The position numbers and the translations under genes were made by a program. A DNA stretch of 64,000 bases from Plumapathes pennacea. Its lineage: Eukaryota > Cnidaria > Anthozoa > Antipatharia > Myriopathidae. Below the pieces are notes generated by a model, which saw nothing but the letters and a program-made list of their open reading frames with translations, did no database searches and was not told the DNA's origin. Position 1 is the first letter of the stretch, and every line of letters begins with the position of its first letter. Location: NCBI GenBank assembly GCA_964036295.1, contig OZ038466.1:868001-932000 (forward strand), in the 5' to 3' direction. Shown piece by piece: positions 32,901-42,686 of the stretch.

Positions 32901-34718
32901 GTTTTCAAAAACGAGTACCGCAACCTCAACGTGCACACTTGAGCGTTTTAGTTGGATTGAACTCTTCCAGAAGGGCAGTAATTAAAATGCATTTCCACGC
33001 TTTCCATCGTCTGTGTTGATTGGCCGCTATATTATAGACGCATACGGTTTTGCAAAAGCATTTGGGTTAATATCGATCCCAGATCCCCTTTCGGATTAGT
33101 TTCACGCAATTGCTCAACATGTTGCGATCGTTTGAACACCCTCGGCCAACATCGCACAACATTCAACCAACAATGTTGGGCGATGTTGTGCCAACATGTT
33201 GCATTCGTTTGCACAGGCCTTAACACTTTTGAGATGGTGGGCATTGAGAACCACCAAAATTTCAAGATTGAAAGTTCTTTGTACTCTCTACAAAAATAAG
33301 TTTTGTTTTCCGTTTTTCCTTGTGGGAGAAGCCACCTTGAAAGTTGAAACTCATCCCAGTCCCCTCTCGGAAAGACGTATTTTGAAGTAAATATTTGCCT
33401 TTTCCTGACAAATGCGCAACAACAAGCACGGTGACCCCCACTTTTTATTCCATAAATTTAATAAGAACAGTGTCCCCAGTAAAACAGGAAAAAATAGGCA
33501 GAAATCTATGAGCAGATTTTATGTAGTTGAAGGAAATGCTACGGATCGGGCCACTTCCGGTTCAAGACAGCACATCAACTTCCCACTAATTTTTGGTGTT
33601 AAATTAAATTTGGAGCAATTCCCATATATTTTTCTGTGACATAGGTTAATAATCAATAGAGTAAAGTTGATGGTTTGGTGATTTTTGATTTTGATTTTTG
33701 GTTTGTGTGACTGACTGCATTGAAAATCATTGACCTTATTTCCCAGTATCGGGTGGGCGCAACAAACGCTAGAACACCATATTTGTCAGCTTGTACCGTA
33801 AAAACGAGCATGGTGACCCCTTGTTTTTATTGCATCATTGTGACCCACTTGAGTTGCTGTACAATTGTGCCAAGTTTCATTACAAATCTCCGACTAATTC
33901 TTTTTCTAGGGAATCACCTTAATGTCCGCACATAATATCATGAAAACACTGCTTCTTAGCATATCTAGCAATAGAAGGCTCAGAAGGTGAGGAAGAACCC
34001 GGAGACGAAGACTGCCAGAAAGACTGCCAGATCCCAAACTTATGTCCAGTTTGTCTCGGTTTAGGTGCAACATAAATTAAGCTTTCTCTTGGTTTGTATT
34101 TCGATATATATGCCCTCGATTCAGCACTTAGAAAAGCCAGAACAAATAAGAAATTGCAATATTACTTCCCCGTATTTTACGGGGGGTCTCGCTTGTATTT
34201 CGTTCGGACGTGGAGGATCTTACCTGACAACTTGAGTTCAACAGCAGTTTCTCGGCTCTTGACTCCTGTAGAATAGACGTAAGTACACTGGTATCTAATG
34301 GCCTCCTCTGCTCTCACATCTTTTATTACCAGCGTTGCAGTGTCTTCAATGCTAACTCTGCTCGTCAAATTAGACGGTGCACTTGGGTGCGTTGTGACAG
34401 TACCATCTTTAGTCTTATATATTAAATATTCGAAATTTCCCGGAGACTTTTCGAAGTAAAATTCAACACGCTTGAAGCTGTCATCGATCGGAAAATTCCA
34501 CTCTAGCTTCGCCGTTTCACCCAAAGCGACGAACGTCGGGTTATCAGGGGCCTTTGTGAAAGGTACCAGTAAACCTTGTTTGGAATAAAACAAATATTGA
34601 CGAACATCGTTGCAATAGGAAATAACAGAGGGAAACATTAACTCTCAGCCTGCATACCTTGTGTGTACCAAATATTTCCAAGAAGAGCAGACGCTAACAA
34701 CAAGAGAACCGCAGCCAT
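22219..34718 (-). CDS. Three-Ig cell-surface protein, probably GPI-anchored (5 exons)
   Basis: Exons: 34718-34658 (start, signal peptide), 34574-34224, 24217-23933, 23735-23457, 22283-22219 (stop). All introns are phase 1 and all junctions read through, giving about 346 aa. Residues 1-20 form a signal peptide (MAAVLLLLASALLGN). Three Ig-like domains follow. The first lacks the B-strand cysteine (AKLEW); the second and third keep theirs. The last exon adds AVPQKATT and a hydrophobic run ending in GFFLA at the stop, with no cytoplasmic basic tail. That pattern suits GPI-anchor cleavage better than a TM anchor. A ligand-binding or adhesion role at the cell surface is inferred. It lies head-to-tail upstream of the kinase gene. 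Confidence 0.82.
22530..22920 (+). repeat. Dispersed CCCTGTTCCAGA repeat
   Basis: ACCCTGTTCCAGA occurs at irregular spacing five times, after a GGGGGGAGGGG stretch. It resembles the 16.0-16.3 kb block in layout. No gene is supported here. Confidence 0.6.
22978..23005. repeat. Perfect 13-bp hairpin
   Basis: ATAACGTCCGCTC and its exact reverse complement are separated by only AC. It lies in the last intron of the Ig-protein gene, near the edge of the 23.1-kb repeat. Confidence 0.85.
23097..23213 (+). pseudogene. Fragment of a possible tyrosine-recombinase-type transposon ORF
   Basis: A frame starts MTTEEDINLLVEKAVPESTK and ends in a hairpin after about 40 residues. The start resembles, from memory, the N-terminal helix of Crypton/DIRS-type recombinases. 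This is weak; what is certain is that the segment recurs at 18.9 kb. Confidence 0.3.
23214..23372. repeat. 159-nt long hairpin
   Basis: The arms 23,214-23,290 and 23,296-23,372 are near-complementary (ATGCACGGATAATTGTCC on the left, GGACAATTATCCGTGCAT on the right) over about 75 bp. It sits in the last intron of the Ig-protein gene, 85 bp from an exon. Confidence 0.85.
23457..23735 (-). CDS. Ig-protein exon 4: divergent Ig domain
   Basis: A 279-nt exon, phase 1 to 1, acceptor CTTTTAG, donor GTTTGTTG. It has VQLVCPIYGFPQPEVVW and FGKYGCSGCGKTF, with extra cysteines near its end. If the donor is not used the frame runs on to a stop at 23,368, giving another C-terminus. Confidence 0.8.
23933..24217 (-). 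CDS. Ig-protein exon 3: C2-type Ig domain
   Basis: A 285-nt exon, phase 1 to 1, acceptor TTTCTCTCAG, donor GTAAGTATG. A regular I/C2 Ig domain: AVFNCTADGVPTPEIEWY and SGTYICKIKNIAGE. Confidence 0.9.
24420..24600. repeat. Copy of the GGGGCCCTCTCA MITE interior
   Basis: AAAGTCAAAAGATGAATAGC and following sequence match 60,085-60,245 with scattered differences. Terminal repeats are lost or diverged here. Confidence 0.6.
26820..26905. repeat. Short tandem CTAGTTGC repeat
   Basis: TTGCTAGTTG units occur about six times with TGATT spacers in the long first intron of the Ig-protein gene. Confidence 0.7.
27733..27803. repeat. (TTA)n microsatellite
   Basis: About 23 TTA units, one interrupted. It lies 30 bp upstream of a Tc1-like MITE. 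Confidence 0.95.
27834..28087. mobile_element. Tc1/mariner-like MITE with facing C and G tracts
   Basis: A 254-bp element with terminal inverted repeats (CAATCCTGGCCAAAAGT and ACTTTTGGCCAGGATTG) and TA flanks. A CCTCCCCCCTCCCCCC block near the middle faces a GGGGGGAGGGGGACGGG block. Same family type as 11,465-11,706. Confidence 0.85.
28456..29438. mobile_element. Mutator-like non-autonomous transposon with ~110-bp TIRs
   Basis: Left end GGGAGTGGACAAAACACTGA and right end TCAGTGTTTTGTCCACTCCC pair over more than 100 bp. The 9-bp duplication CTCCAGAAG flanks both sides (28,447-28,455 and 29,439-29,447). Long TIRs and a 9-bp duplication fit the Mutator superfamily. No transposase frame is seen in its 983 bp. 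Confidence 0.85.
29844..29902. repeat. (ATA)n followed by (TTA)n, self-complementary
   Basis: Ten or so AAT units run directly into nine or so ATT units, so the tract can fold back on itself. Confidence 0.9.
32441..33918. mobile_element. TTAA-flanked DNA element with a nested MITE
   Basis: GGTGATTCCCTAG (32,441-32,453) and its exact reverse complement (33,906-33,918) are both flanked by TTAA, the target of piggyBac-type elements. Its 1,478 bp include the complete TAA-flanked MITE at 32,484-33,220. No transposase frame is seen. Confidence 0.72.
32484..33220. mobile_element. PIF/Harbinger-like MITE rich in CAACATGTTG
   Basis: About 54-bp terminal inverted repeats (AGGCCTGTGCAAACGAACG at the left) with TAA at 32,481-32,483 and 33,221-33,223. 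A 3-bp TWA duplication is the rule for PIF/Harbinger. The termini carry many nested CAACATGTTG and CAACATTGTTG palindromes. Confidence 0.82.
34224..34574 (-). CDS. Ig-protein exon 2: V-like Ig domain
   Basis: A 351-nt exon, phase 1 to 1, acceptor CCAAACAAG and donor GTAAGATCC. Ig fold with VEFYFEKSPGNFEYLIY and AIRYQCTYVYSTGV. The partner of the F-strand cysteine is missing. Confidence 0.85.
34658..34718 (-). CDS. Ig-protein exon 1: start codon and signal peptide
   Basis: ATG at 34,716-34,718; 61 coding nt ending in phase 1 at donor GTATGCAG. It encodes a classic hydrophobic leader of 20 residues, and the frame continues into the next exon. Confidence 0.85.
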
Positions 34719-35074
34719 CTTCGACTCGTCACACCCACTTCCCAGGATTCCCTCGGATCCCTTCATGTGTTTCAGCAACCGCTGATCGTTTCACCAACCC
34801 GGAAGAACTGCAGTAGCTCATTGCTTCCTTGTAAACGATGCCTTGTGTTGGAATAAGGCCCCGAGTAGTCCCCCTGTCTCTCAATATTATCTGCACCTTA
34901 GGCTTTCTCCTGGGTTGTGGTAAGTGTTGTTTTTCTATATACCAAGGTATGCAATAATTTTGAACGTAGGCTGTCAGATTCTGTCCTTCAAGAATCTTGA
35001 GTTGGCTTGAAACGTTGACTTAACGCAACTATTACTTCTAGATATTGTCTAATTGACCGAGATAAACTATCTTT

Positions 35075-35132
35075 CGAGTTCGGAATCGAGTTAGGAACCA
35101 AGTTAGGGATCAAGTTAGGAATCAAGTTAGGG
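35075..35132. repeat. Short array of the 12-bp GAATCGAGTTAG minisatellite
   Basis: About five units, same consensus as the large arrays at 52.6 and 56.7 kb, located 17 kb from them. Confidence 0.85.
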
Positions 35133-35427
35133 AGGAGCACCCATCGGAGCTGTTCCGCAAAATATGTGTTTCACACAGAATCCTGTGCTGGCAGGCGTTT
35201 TGTTTTTCCTTCACTGCTGACTGGGAAAAAATAGCACTCATTTCGGGCTGCTGGCAAAATTGAGTCTTGCATAGCCTGCGGAAATAGACAGAGTTTCCGC
35301 CTGCCGCTTTGTGCGGCCGAAAAATATGTATTCTATAGCCTGGAAGCAGTATTTTATTATTTCCGGCTGGAAAAAATAGGTTTTTTTTATTAGTTGCTGG
35401 GAGATTTTTCTGGGACAAACTTAATTG

Positions 35428-35578
35428 CGGAATTAAGTTCATGAAAAGAGCGGCGTTTGAATCAATTAAGTTCGACTGATTTGATTTGGGTCGATCCAAC
35501 AATTAAGTTCGACATGTCTAGTCGGGAATTTCGACCATGGAGCGACTCTGATTCAAACGCCGAACTTTTCATGAGCCA
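35428..35578. mobile_element. Small palindromic MITE
   Basis: TTCATGAAAAG..CGGCGTTTGAATCA on the left and TGATTCAAACGCCGAACTTTTCATG on the right, each under 30 bp, pair as inverted repeats. Half-copies occur at 41,195 and 52,573. Confidence 0.7.
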
Positions 35579-35666
35579 AACCTAATGCATAAATTACTAT
35601 TTGCTCGTTGAGGCTACGCCCCGAAGAACTTAGGATTGGAGACCGTGTCTTCATCTTCGTTATATA

Positions 35667-35998
35667 TTTTTTTTTCTGGGTTACGAATCAGCACACGGTG
35701 ATTGGTTCACATTGCCACGTGATATGTGATGACGTAAGGTGACTTCGCGAACAACTTGAGATGTAGTCAATTGAATCGTACATTAATGGTTGTGTATAAA
35801 GTTATCCATATGCTATCCAAACTCAACACCGTTTGGCTCTGTAGAACATGCACGGATAAACTAAGTTTTAGGGAACGATTTTGGCTTGCGTTCTTAAGTT
35901 CACCGTCATAGCCGTAAACAATTGATGGATTCGATTATATTTAATGGCTACCGCTCCAGGATTGCAAATAACTCTGTCGCCGCTAATTATTTAGAGGC
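35667..35998 (+). repeat. R1 copy B, first part
   Basis: Runs from GAATCAGCACACGGTGATTGG-like sequence to the GTCGCCGCTAATTATTTAG segment, then R1 homology stops. It resumes at 37,915, so about 1.9 kb interrupts this copy. Confidence 0.75.
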
Positions 35999-35999
35999 G

Positions 36000-37914
36000 A
36001 TTATGTAAACAGGTTTCCGGCTCCCTGGTTAGAATCTTTAAATGTGTTTTTCTCGATGTTTTTAAAACGCGGAAAAGTGTTTCTTTCGGAAACCTGCATT
36101 TCAATGGATTTTAATCGATTGGCTTGAAACTTGGCAAATATGTGAATCAATATCAAAGTTACAAAAGGTGTGTCCGATTTTATTTCTTTTTTTTCGTTCG
36201 GAAGATATGTCCGCTTTTGTCTTGCGCGTAGCTAGAAATATGATCGGCCAACTAAAGTCAATAACTTTGTATGTGGACAAGATATCAAAATTCGGAGACA
36301 CTTTTTCTTTCTTCATTGTGTCAACAGTAGTCTGAAACAATAAATAATCAAATCGGGTAAAATCCGAGTGACATTAGGCTTTTTTAGTGAGGCAAGGTCA
36401 AAATTCACTCGGAAGCTGATAACTTACTTTCTTTAGCAAATTCAAAAAATATAAAGCTTTAACCTAAATCTGTGATTGTTGAGCTTTCAGAAAATATATA
36501 CTTTATTATTAGTTAAATGTAACGCTAGCGCGAAAAATGGGTTTGAACGCATGTCGTTCACGAGGGTATCCTGATACCTTAAGCAGTAGCACTACGGCTG
36601 AAGAGAACGCCGGATAAGCTGATTAGTTTTATTGTACCATTGCAAAATACTAGCGATTTATATGATCAAGGCTCATGACTGTAGAACATTGGCTCCCATG
36701 AATTTGCTGGTTTTGTCCAAGTAAAACGTTTCTAAAAGCCGCTTTGGTTCGTGTCGAATAATTATTGATCCTGTCGACTGCAGTTTCGTTTCGAAAGAAA
36801 CCTGCCTAACAGTATTAAATTAACGGTAATAACTAATACCAAGATTATTACGGGGAAACAACGAAAATTTACTGCAATAGCTAATACCTATATATGAGGG
36901 ATGATTATTGAACCTATTGCTCAAATAAACAAGCCCGTTGTCATGTTGCGTCAAGTTGGCATCATCTGTCTTTGAGCACCGGTATTTCCGGTATTTCCGG
37001 AGTGTTGTAACGCACTATTTTTTTTAAAAGTAAGCATCAAAGAACAGATTTCCAATCACACACACTGAATACTCTAATGGTAAAATAGCTTAAACTTTTG
37101 ACGAACGCTAGAATGAAGGGACTATATTTAATTGAGTCATTTCCAAGTGGGATCATACAATCACGCCCCACAGTGAGACTATCTGAAAAACAGAGTTTAA
37201 TTATCACCAACGGTTGCGGTTCCGTGGGCTAGCCGGGTTTCCGTACGCCGTGAAGAATGTTCAAATCCCTTAGTTTCACGACAAGATCCCAGATGGATTT
37301 GACTCGTCATACAACAATACCTTGACTTTCATAAATTTTTGCATTGAAATCTGTGTATGGAGGTATTGCGACTTGCGTGATGAACATGACCAGCCGGTCA
37401 AGGCTTTAACTGGCACAAGTGCGACAAATATGGCCTGCCGATCGTATAATCGAACTGTACGGAATCCGAATCAGAACTTTCGAAAGGCTATAGGCAACGA
37501 GGCGAGCTTGGCGGCGACATTGCTTAGATATACAGTTTACGCTAACATTGGCCCGACATCAAAGCATTGCTATTCATCTCGTTGATCAGGGCAAAGGTTA
37601 CGCCGGAAGATGATATCGTTTACAGTTGCTAACATCTGCCTGCTTTTATTGTGATTAAAGCTCCGGATGAGTGCAGCTACAGCTCTGGCAGTGTTAATCA
37701 CAGGTTTTGTTGAGGCTCTGTTAAACTTGGTGGCAGCTCATAGCAGAATTTGACAAATATTCAGCCGTCTCACGGCCATGGTAAGACACGTACTGACTTA
37801 GCAACCACGCCAAAAAGCTAACACACTGAGTGAGTGAGCGACAGATTGTAGACACTAATGACTCACGGATATGCGTGAAACAAACAAACTCCGTTTTTAA
37901 GCTCGCCGCAGCCG
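36000..37914. other. Unassigned 1.9-kb insert in R1 copy B
   Basis: Interrupts R1. It holds short frames only (for example 37,322-37,585) with no recognisable domain, and ends at a GCTCGCCGCAGCCGCGAGC stretch. Probably another repeat. Confidence 0.45.
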
Positions 37915-38320
37915 CGAGCAAATACACCGAAATACTCCTGAACATTGAGTTTGTTAGTCACAAATGACTGAACACGCTGTGAACAAAACCGCAATAATAT
38001 TATAAACAAGTCTCATGTTACATTCCTCGCTTTCAATTTGTATTTGTTACAGAGCGCGAATACTCGAAAGCCTCATAGAAGAAACGCATTTAGTAAAAAA
38101 AACATAAGTACTGCAGCGAAGGCTACCTTATCGTGGCCTCTGATTACAAATAAGTCTTCAAAGTCAACCTGTCAAAATCGACTGTGCATGAAAAAATAAG
38201 TCACACATTACTCTTTTCTTGCTGGCTAATTTTTCACTCCAAAGTTCAAAATGCAGAGTCGCTCAACCTTTACTAAAGCAAGTGTATGAGTGATATAAGG
38301 GTGTTAATAGGGGTTAATTT
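37915..38320 (+). repeat. R1 copy B, second part
   Basis: From AAATACACCGAAATACTCCTG to AAGCAAGTGTATGAGTG, colinear with copy A. The block before it begins with a GCTCGCCGCAGCCGCGAGC stretch also seen near 17,650. Confidence 0.75.
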
Positions 38321-39740
38321 AAGAAAATGTCATAATAAGGTGCGAACATTGAGTAGCCAACTCTTAAAGCAAGTGTTATAACAAGCGTTGATTCAGAGAA
38401 GGTACCGACCGAAACATATTTTGATTTTTTATCTGTGTAGGTGTATTTTTTCTAAAAATTAAATGAAACCGGATACCTACAATAATATTACAACTAAGAA
38501 GCATGCAACACACCTCCCCACTACCAACGGGCCTGGTCAGATATTTAGCGGTGCACCTGTTACGATTCACCAATAATTCATAGCACGGTTCACACTTGCG
38601 TTTATCATCATACTGATCACACTGAGAAAGAAAATGACTCGACTATGCCTTCAGGTGATGAACAAAATCTTACTTTATGTACTATAAAAAATGTACGATC
38701 GTGAACTACACGAATACTACGTTCGCACCGGTTCACCATTTCAACAGCTTATAAAAATAAAATAATATTTTTTTTAGGTTATAACAATTCACCATTTTCA
38801 ATAATTGTCTCAATTTTGGTAAATACTTTCACAAAGTGAATGATAATGGTCTATATACGTGAACATCGTGATTGTTGAAGCTGTAGCAATCAATACAGAA
38901 ACTAATAGTGTATAACTGTGTTCCTAGTGAAGCAGCCCAAAACGGTGAACCGTGAGTGTGAATCGAGCGGTGATTCGTGTGTGCTGAGCCATAAAAACAT
39001 ACCTAAGACTACGGCCGCAAACAACTTTAACCGCAGAAGACTTAGAAATTCCACAATCTCGCGCGATGTCGCGAAACGATCTATTTTTGTCGATTTGCAA
39101 GCAAATGGCCAGCCCTCCGCTCCACGAAAATTGTTTCTTTTCCTATGTGAATCTCTGTTTTTCGTTAAATTTTGACGTCTGCGTATCGTAAAATAAACGA
39201 TTAATCGATTTGAGGGTTTAATCCTCAGTTTTTAATCGTAAAAACCGTTACATTTAATTGTGACCGTAACATTCTCAATTTTATCGCGTCACAATCATAT
39301 TGCTCAGCACTTCCGATACGAGCACGTCATTCACTGAAATGTTCCAACTACTGTTTTTTATTAGCCAAACTTTGTTCGAATATATACACAAGGTCATAAA
39401 CAACAACTATTTCAAGTTTGGCATTAACACATAAAATCCTCTAGAAGTTATGGACACTTTTCAGGGGCGGATCCAGCATTTTTAGTGGGTAGTTTCCGAA
39501 ATTGAGCGCCGAAGGCGCCAGTATGTTAGGGGGGTCCGGGGGCATGCTCCCCCGGGGAAATTTTAAAACCTAGGAGGCCAGAAACGCCATTTCCTGCAAT
39601 TTTTGACGAAGGGGCGAGAAACAAAATTGAATGAAGGTGATTTCGTAAATGCTGCGGTCAGGTATCCCGCATGTTTGATCTTCCGAGACCACATGCTGGA
39701 TAACCGAGCGCAATCTGTTTGCTAAACTTTTTGTGGCTAT

Positions 39741-39965
39741 CTAGTCCACATTCAGCAAAGAGATTGGCCGCCAATTTTTCAGCAATTCCGAATTGTCCTT
39801 CTTAAACAAAAGTCGGAGAACCGTTCGGCGCTGTGTTACAGAGAGCTCGCCTTTGTCATAGCTATAATTCAGCGTGTTGACAAGGTCAGGCCCTAGGTGA
39901 CCCCAGAATCTTAAATAAAACTCAGCAGGCAAACCATCCGGACCGAGAGATTTGCAAGACTCCAT
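39741..39965 (-). pseudogene. L1/Tx1-type LINE reverse transcriptase fragment
   Basis: LGPDGLPAEFYLRFWGHLG, QRRTVLRLLFKKDN and NWRPISLLNVD are the conserved fingers region of L1-clade RT. Only about 75 residues remain, nested in the hAT-like element. Confidence 0.75.
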
Positions 39966-40152
39966 TGAGCTGAGAACGTCATAACAGTCAGAAAATCATA
40001 GTCTTGAACAGCGGCGATAGGATCTTGCGATTCTTGTAAATTTGTTAGTGCTGCATCAAGTTGTCGAGCTGCTGACGGACTGGGACAGCCCGGCGTTTCA
40101 TAACTTTCACGAAGTTATCCATGGCAAGGACTGCGTAATTGCGGTTCTCGTA

Positions 40153-40593
40153 TTAATGACAGTGTTTCTTGAATCGGCCAGTGGCGCTTGTCCAAAACGT
40201 TAGCGGCGATTTCACCAACTTGCCCACATTGTTCGCATTTGGGCCAAATGGAACACAATGTAAACAAAATGCGCCATCCAGGTACTTAGAATAAGCCAGC
40301 CAAGGATACTGTTGCAGCCAGACTAGTTGGAACTTACGAGATTTTCCGCCACTCTCGATCGACGAAGGGAATTGAAAGAGGGGATCACCGCGTGGGCTCC
40401 AAACGCTCTCGATGTACTCTAACTTCTGGGGATCGGAAAAAGAACTAACACCGCTAAATACCACACCAGTATCAAAACGAGAACAATCCTCCTTTCGAAA
40501 AATAGGCTCTCTACGCGGCCTGTTGTCTTGATTCAATGCCATGTTCGATAAACCGCATTGTATAATACTGTTCACGAGTTCAAAATCACTCAA
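40153..40593 (-). pseudogene. hAT/TTF-type zinc-finger transposase N-terminal fragment
   Basis: KFQLVWLQQYPWLAYSKYLD, FCLHCVPFGPN and PLTFWTSATGRFKKH match the N-terminal TTF-type zinc-finger region of the hAT-related ZMYM-like proteins common in invertebrate genomes. The frame stops after the histidine-rich end and the catalytic part is missing. Confidence 0.65.
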
Positions 40594-41269
40594 ACGGAAC
40601 AGAGGACCTCACTGGGGTAGCCTGCCCCTTTTGTACTTTGTCAGGTAGTTTCTGAGGTAGTTTCCGGCCAAGGAGAGGCAAGCTTGGGGTGTTTCCGGCC
40701 AATGAGAGGCGAGTTTGGGGTGTTTCCGAATATCGCTTCAGTGGTTTCCTCCCATGGGTCCCCTCCCCGCGGTTCTCCATGCATAGAAACTGAAGAGAAG
40801 CGCATTTTTGCCGTCCAATGACACGATTAAACGCGGAGCGCGGGACGCAAAGTATTGGAAATGGCGTGAATTGGATTCCGGTACTCAGTGGAAACAAGAA
40901 AAGACTCAGTCATTTGCCAATTCATTTTTCATTTTTTATTTTTTCCCAAAAATTCAGGTAGTTTCCGGAAACTAAGGAAACTACCCTGGATCCGCCCGTG
41001 CTTTTAGTAAACTCGCCTAATTCAGACAATCTCTATAGCGCGAGTTACTAAAAAATACCATAACTTCTAAAAGATTTTATGTATTGCGGCCAAATTTGGA
41101 TGGGTAAATTTTATAAACTTTGCGCATGTATTTTTGATATATTCACTGCGAAAAAAAAATTTTAGCACGAGGATTGTAGGTGCGACTGCATTAAGTTCGG
41201 CGTCTGAATCAAAAGTAGTTGAGGTCGACATTAGGTCGACCCCAATTTCTCACCATAAAAATATCACAC

Positions 41270-41377
41270 AGTATAGAGAACTTGGCTTTTGACACCTTGC
41301 TCTTTTGACACCTTGATTAAACTAAAAATTATTATTACAACACTCATACACTTGCTTCTTAAAGGTTGAGCGACCCT
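41270..41377 (-). repeat. R1 copy C, part left of the BEL insertion
   Basis: AAAATATCACACAGTATAGAG to GTTGAGCGACCCT, matching other R1 copies. The BEL LTR begins right after ACCCT; R1 resumes beyond 48,673. Confidence 0.8.
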
Positions 41378-41752
41378 TGTGGAAGACTGTCTTGTTTATT
41401 TATAGTTATAGTTAGTTCAGTTCCGGTTCTGGCCCAAACGTTCGCGGGCTCAGTTTCCCACGAGGTCTTGTCTAGCCCGCCCCTTTTTCTGTTTGTGCCA
41501 AGTCAGCGTGTTTTTCGTAGCATTTAGTCGATCGTTTCAGTTATCTTTTCTGGAGAATTTTCTACAAGTCACAGTACGGGAACCGAACGTGAGTAGCCGT
41601 CCTGCGATCTGAGCTTCATTCTGTATTCTTTAGTACTTAGATCGCCCTACTTTCCGTTTCAGTTTTCACCGTGTATTTATTAAACATGGTTGACACTTCT
41701 CGATCTCCGAGTCTTACTTTCCCCCGCGAAGTGTAAGCTTGGGAACGCGACA
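41378..41752 (+). repeat. BEL/Pao 5' LTR
   Basis: Starts TGTGGAAGACTG and ends GAACGCGACA. Same length and, by eye, same sequence as the 3' LTR. Confidence 0.95.
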
Positions 41753-41912
41753 GTGAAAAGTTCGCAGTGAAAAGTCTGGAGCGGATAATCGCCATCCTGG
41801 AGTTAGGAGTGTAAGTTTGCTTATCTTGTCGAGTCCACGTTTTCACCGGAGCATCGGCGAAGTTGGAGTTGAGTCGCCACAGAAAACCGCTCACACCGAG
41901 ATTTGCAACGAC

Positions 41913-42686
41913 ATGGAGAACAAATCTGTAACGCATACCGGGGACATCACTCGTTCAAAGGAGTCGAAAGTCACAAGAGTTGTGCACCGAAGGAGACCGC
42001 TTACACAGAAAGCGCTACAGAACGCTATCGACGCGAAACGGAGAGAATTGGAGAAAGACGCCCGAGACTTACAAAGAGTCTACGACGGCGCCGACAAACC
42101 TGATTGCACCGAAGAACATGTACGTATACTACGTTACGCCGCCTCTAAGTACGAAGGGACCTTAGCTGCACTGGGAGAGCTCTACGAGCAGGATAGGTGG
42201 GGCGATTTCACCGACGAGGCTCGCCTAACCAGGGAATTCAGCCGCAAGAACCTCGAACACGCGCGTGCCGCAATTTCTAGAGCGACTAACAAGCAAACCT
42301 GCGACCCCGACGAATCAGCCTCACAGATCTCTGGGCGGTCACGCCGCACGTCATCATCACGAGGATCCTCATCTCGGGCCTCTACGTCGTCCAGAATGAT
42401 GAGGATCAAGGCCTTAGGAGAAGCCGCTGCCGCTAAGGAGCAAGCTGAGTACGATAGAGCGATGGCGGCGAAAGCGAACGAAAGAAGACAACACGAGGCC
42501 GAAGTGGAAAGACGTCGGGCACAAATCGACCACGAGATGTCGATTCTAGCAGCGGATAAAGTCGAAGCCGTGGCCAACGCAAAGCTAAAAGCTATAGAAA
42601 GGTCAATCCTGGAAGAAGAACAGGAAGATGGAGCCAGACGGATCGACTTCCTGGAAGATGACGAACCGACAGATACCAGACAATGA
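41913..42686 (+). CDS. BEL/Pao Gag N-terminal part
   Basis: Frame open from 41,817; the first well-placed ATG is at 41,913 (MENKSVTHTGD), after the LTR and a leader. It encodes a charged, helical protein with a Ser/Arg patch and a Glu/Arg/Ala coiled coil. It ends at TGA 42,684-42,686, and the next frame continues in register from the following codon. In related elements Gag and Pol are one polyprotein, so this stop is either a readthrough signal or a nonsense change. Confidence 0.8.
   Translation: MENKSVTHTGDITRSKESKVTRVVHRRRPLTQKALQNAIDAKRRELEKDARDLQRVYDGADKPDCTEEHVRILRYAASKYEGTLAALGELYEQDRWGDFTDEARLTREFSRKNLEHARAAISRATNKQTCDPDESASQISGRSRRTSSSRGSSSRASTSSRMMRIKALGEAAAAKEQAEYDRAMAAKANERRQHEAEVERRRAQIDHEMSILAADKVEAVANAKLKAIERSILEEEQEDGARRIDFLEDDEPTDTRQ

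Larger units (their letters stand above)
24218..34223. other. 10-kb intron of the Ig-protein gene
   Basis: Contains the MITEs, Mutator-like and TTAA elements listed separately. Outside them no coding exon or RNA gene is supported. A TATA-like CTATAAAAGG at 31,635 with AATAAA 90 bp on could be a solo LTR. Confidence 0.6.
39462..41000. mobile_element. hAT-like element with degraded transposase and nested LINE piece
   Basis: Termini CAGGGGCGGATCCAG (39,462) and CACGGGCGGATCCAGGGTAG read inward from 41,000 are inverted repeats; GGTAGTTTCC recurs just inside. A zinc-finger/hAT-type protein fragment (40,153-40,593) and a LINE fragment (39,741-39,965) lie inside. Flanks share only CTTTT, so the target duplication is unclear. 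Confidence 0.7.

Noticed and set aside
37205..37270. tRNA-like segment with GTTCAAATCCC
   Set aside because: Only a B-box-like match; no convincing A box or stems.
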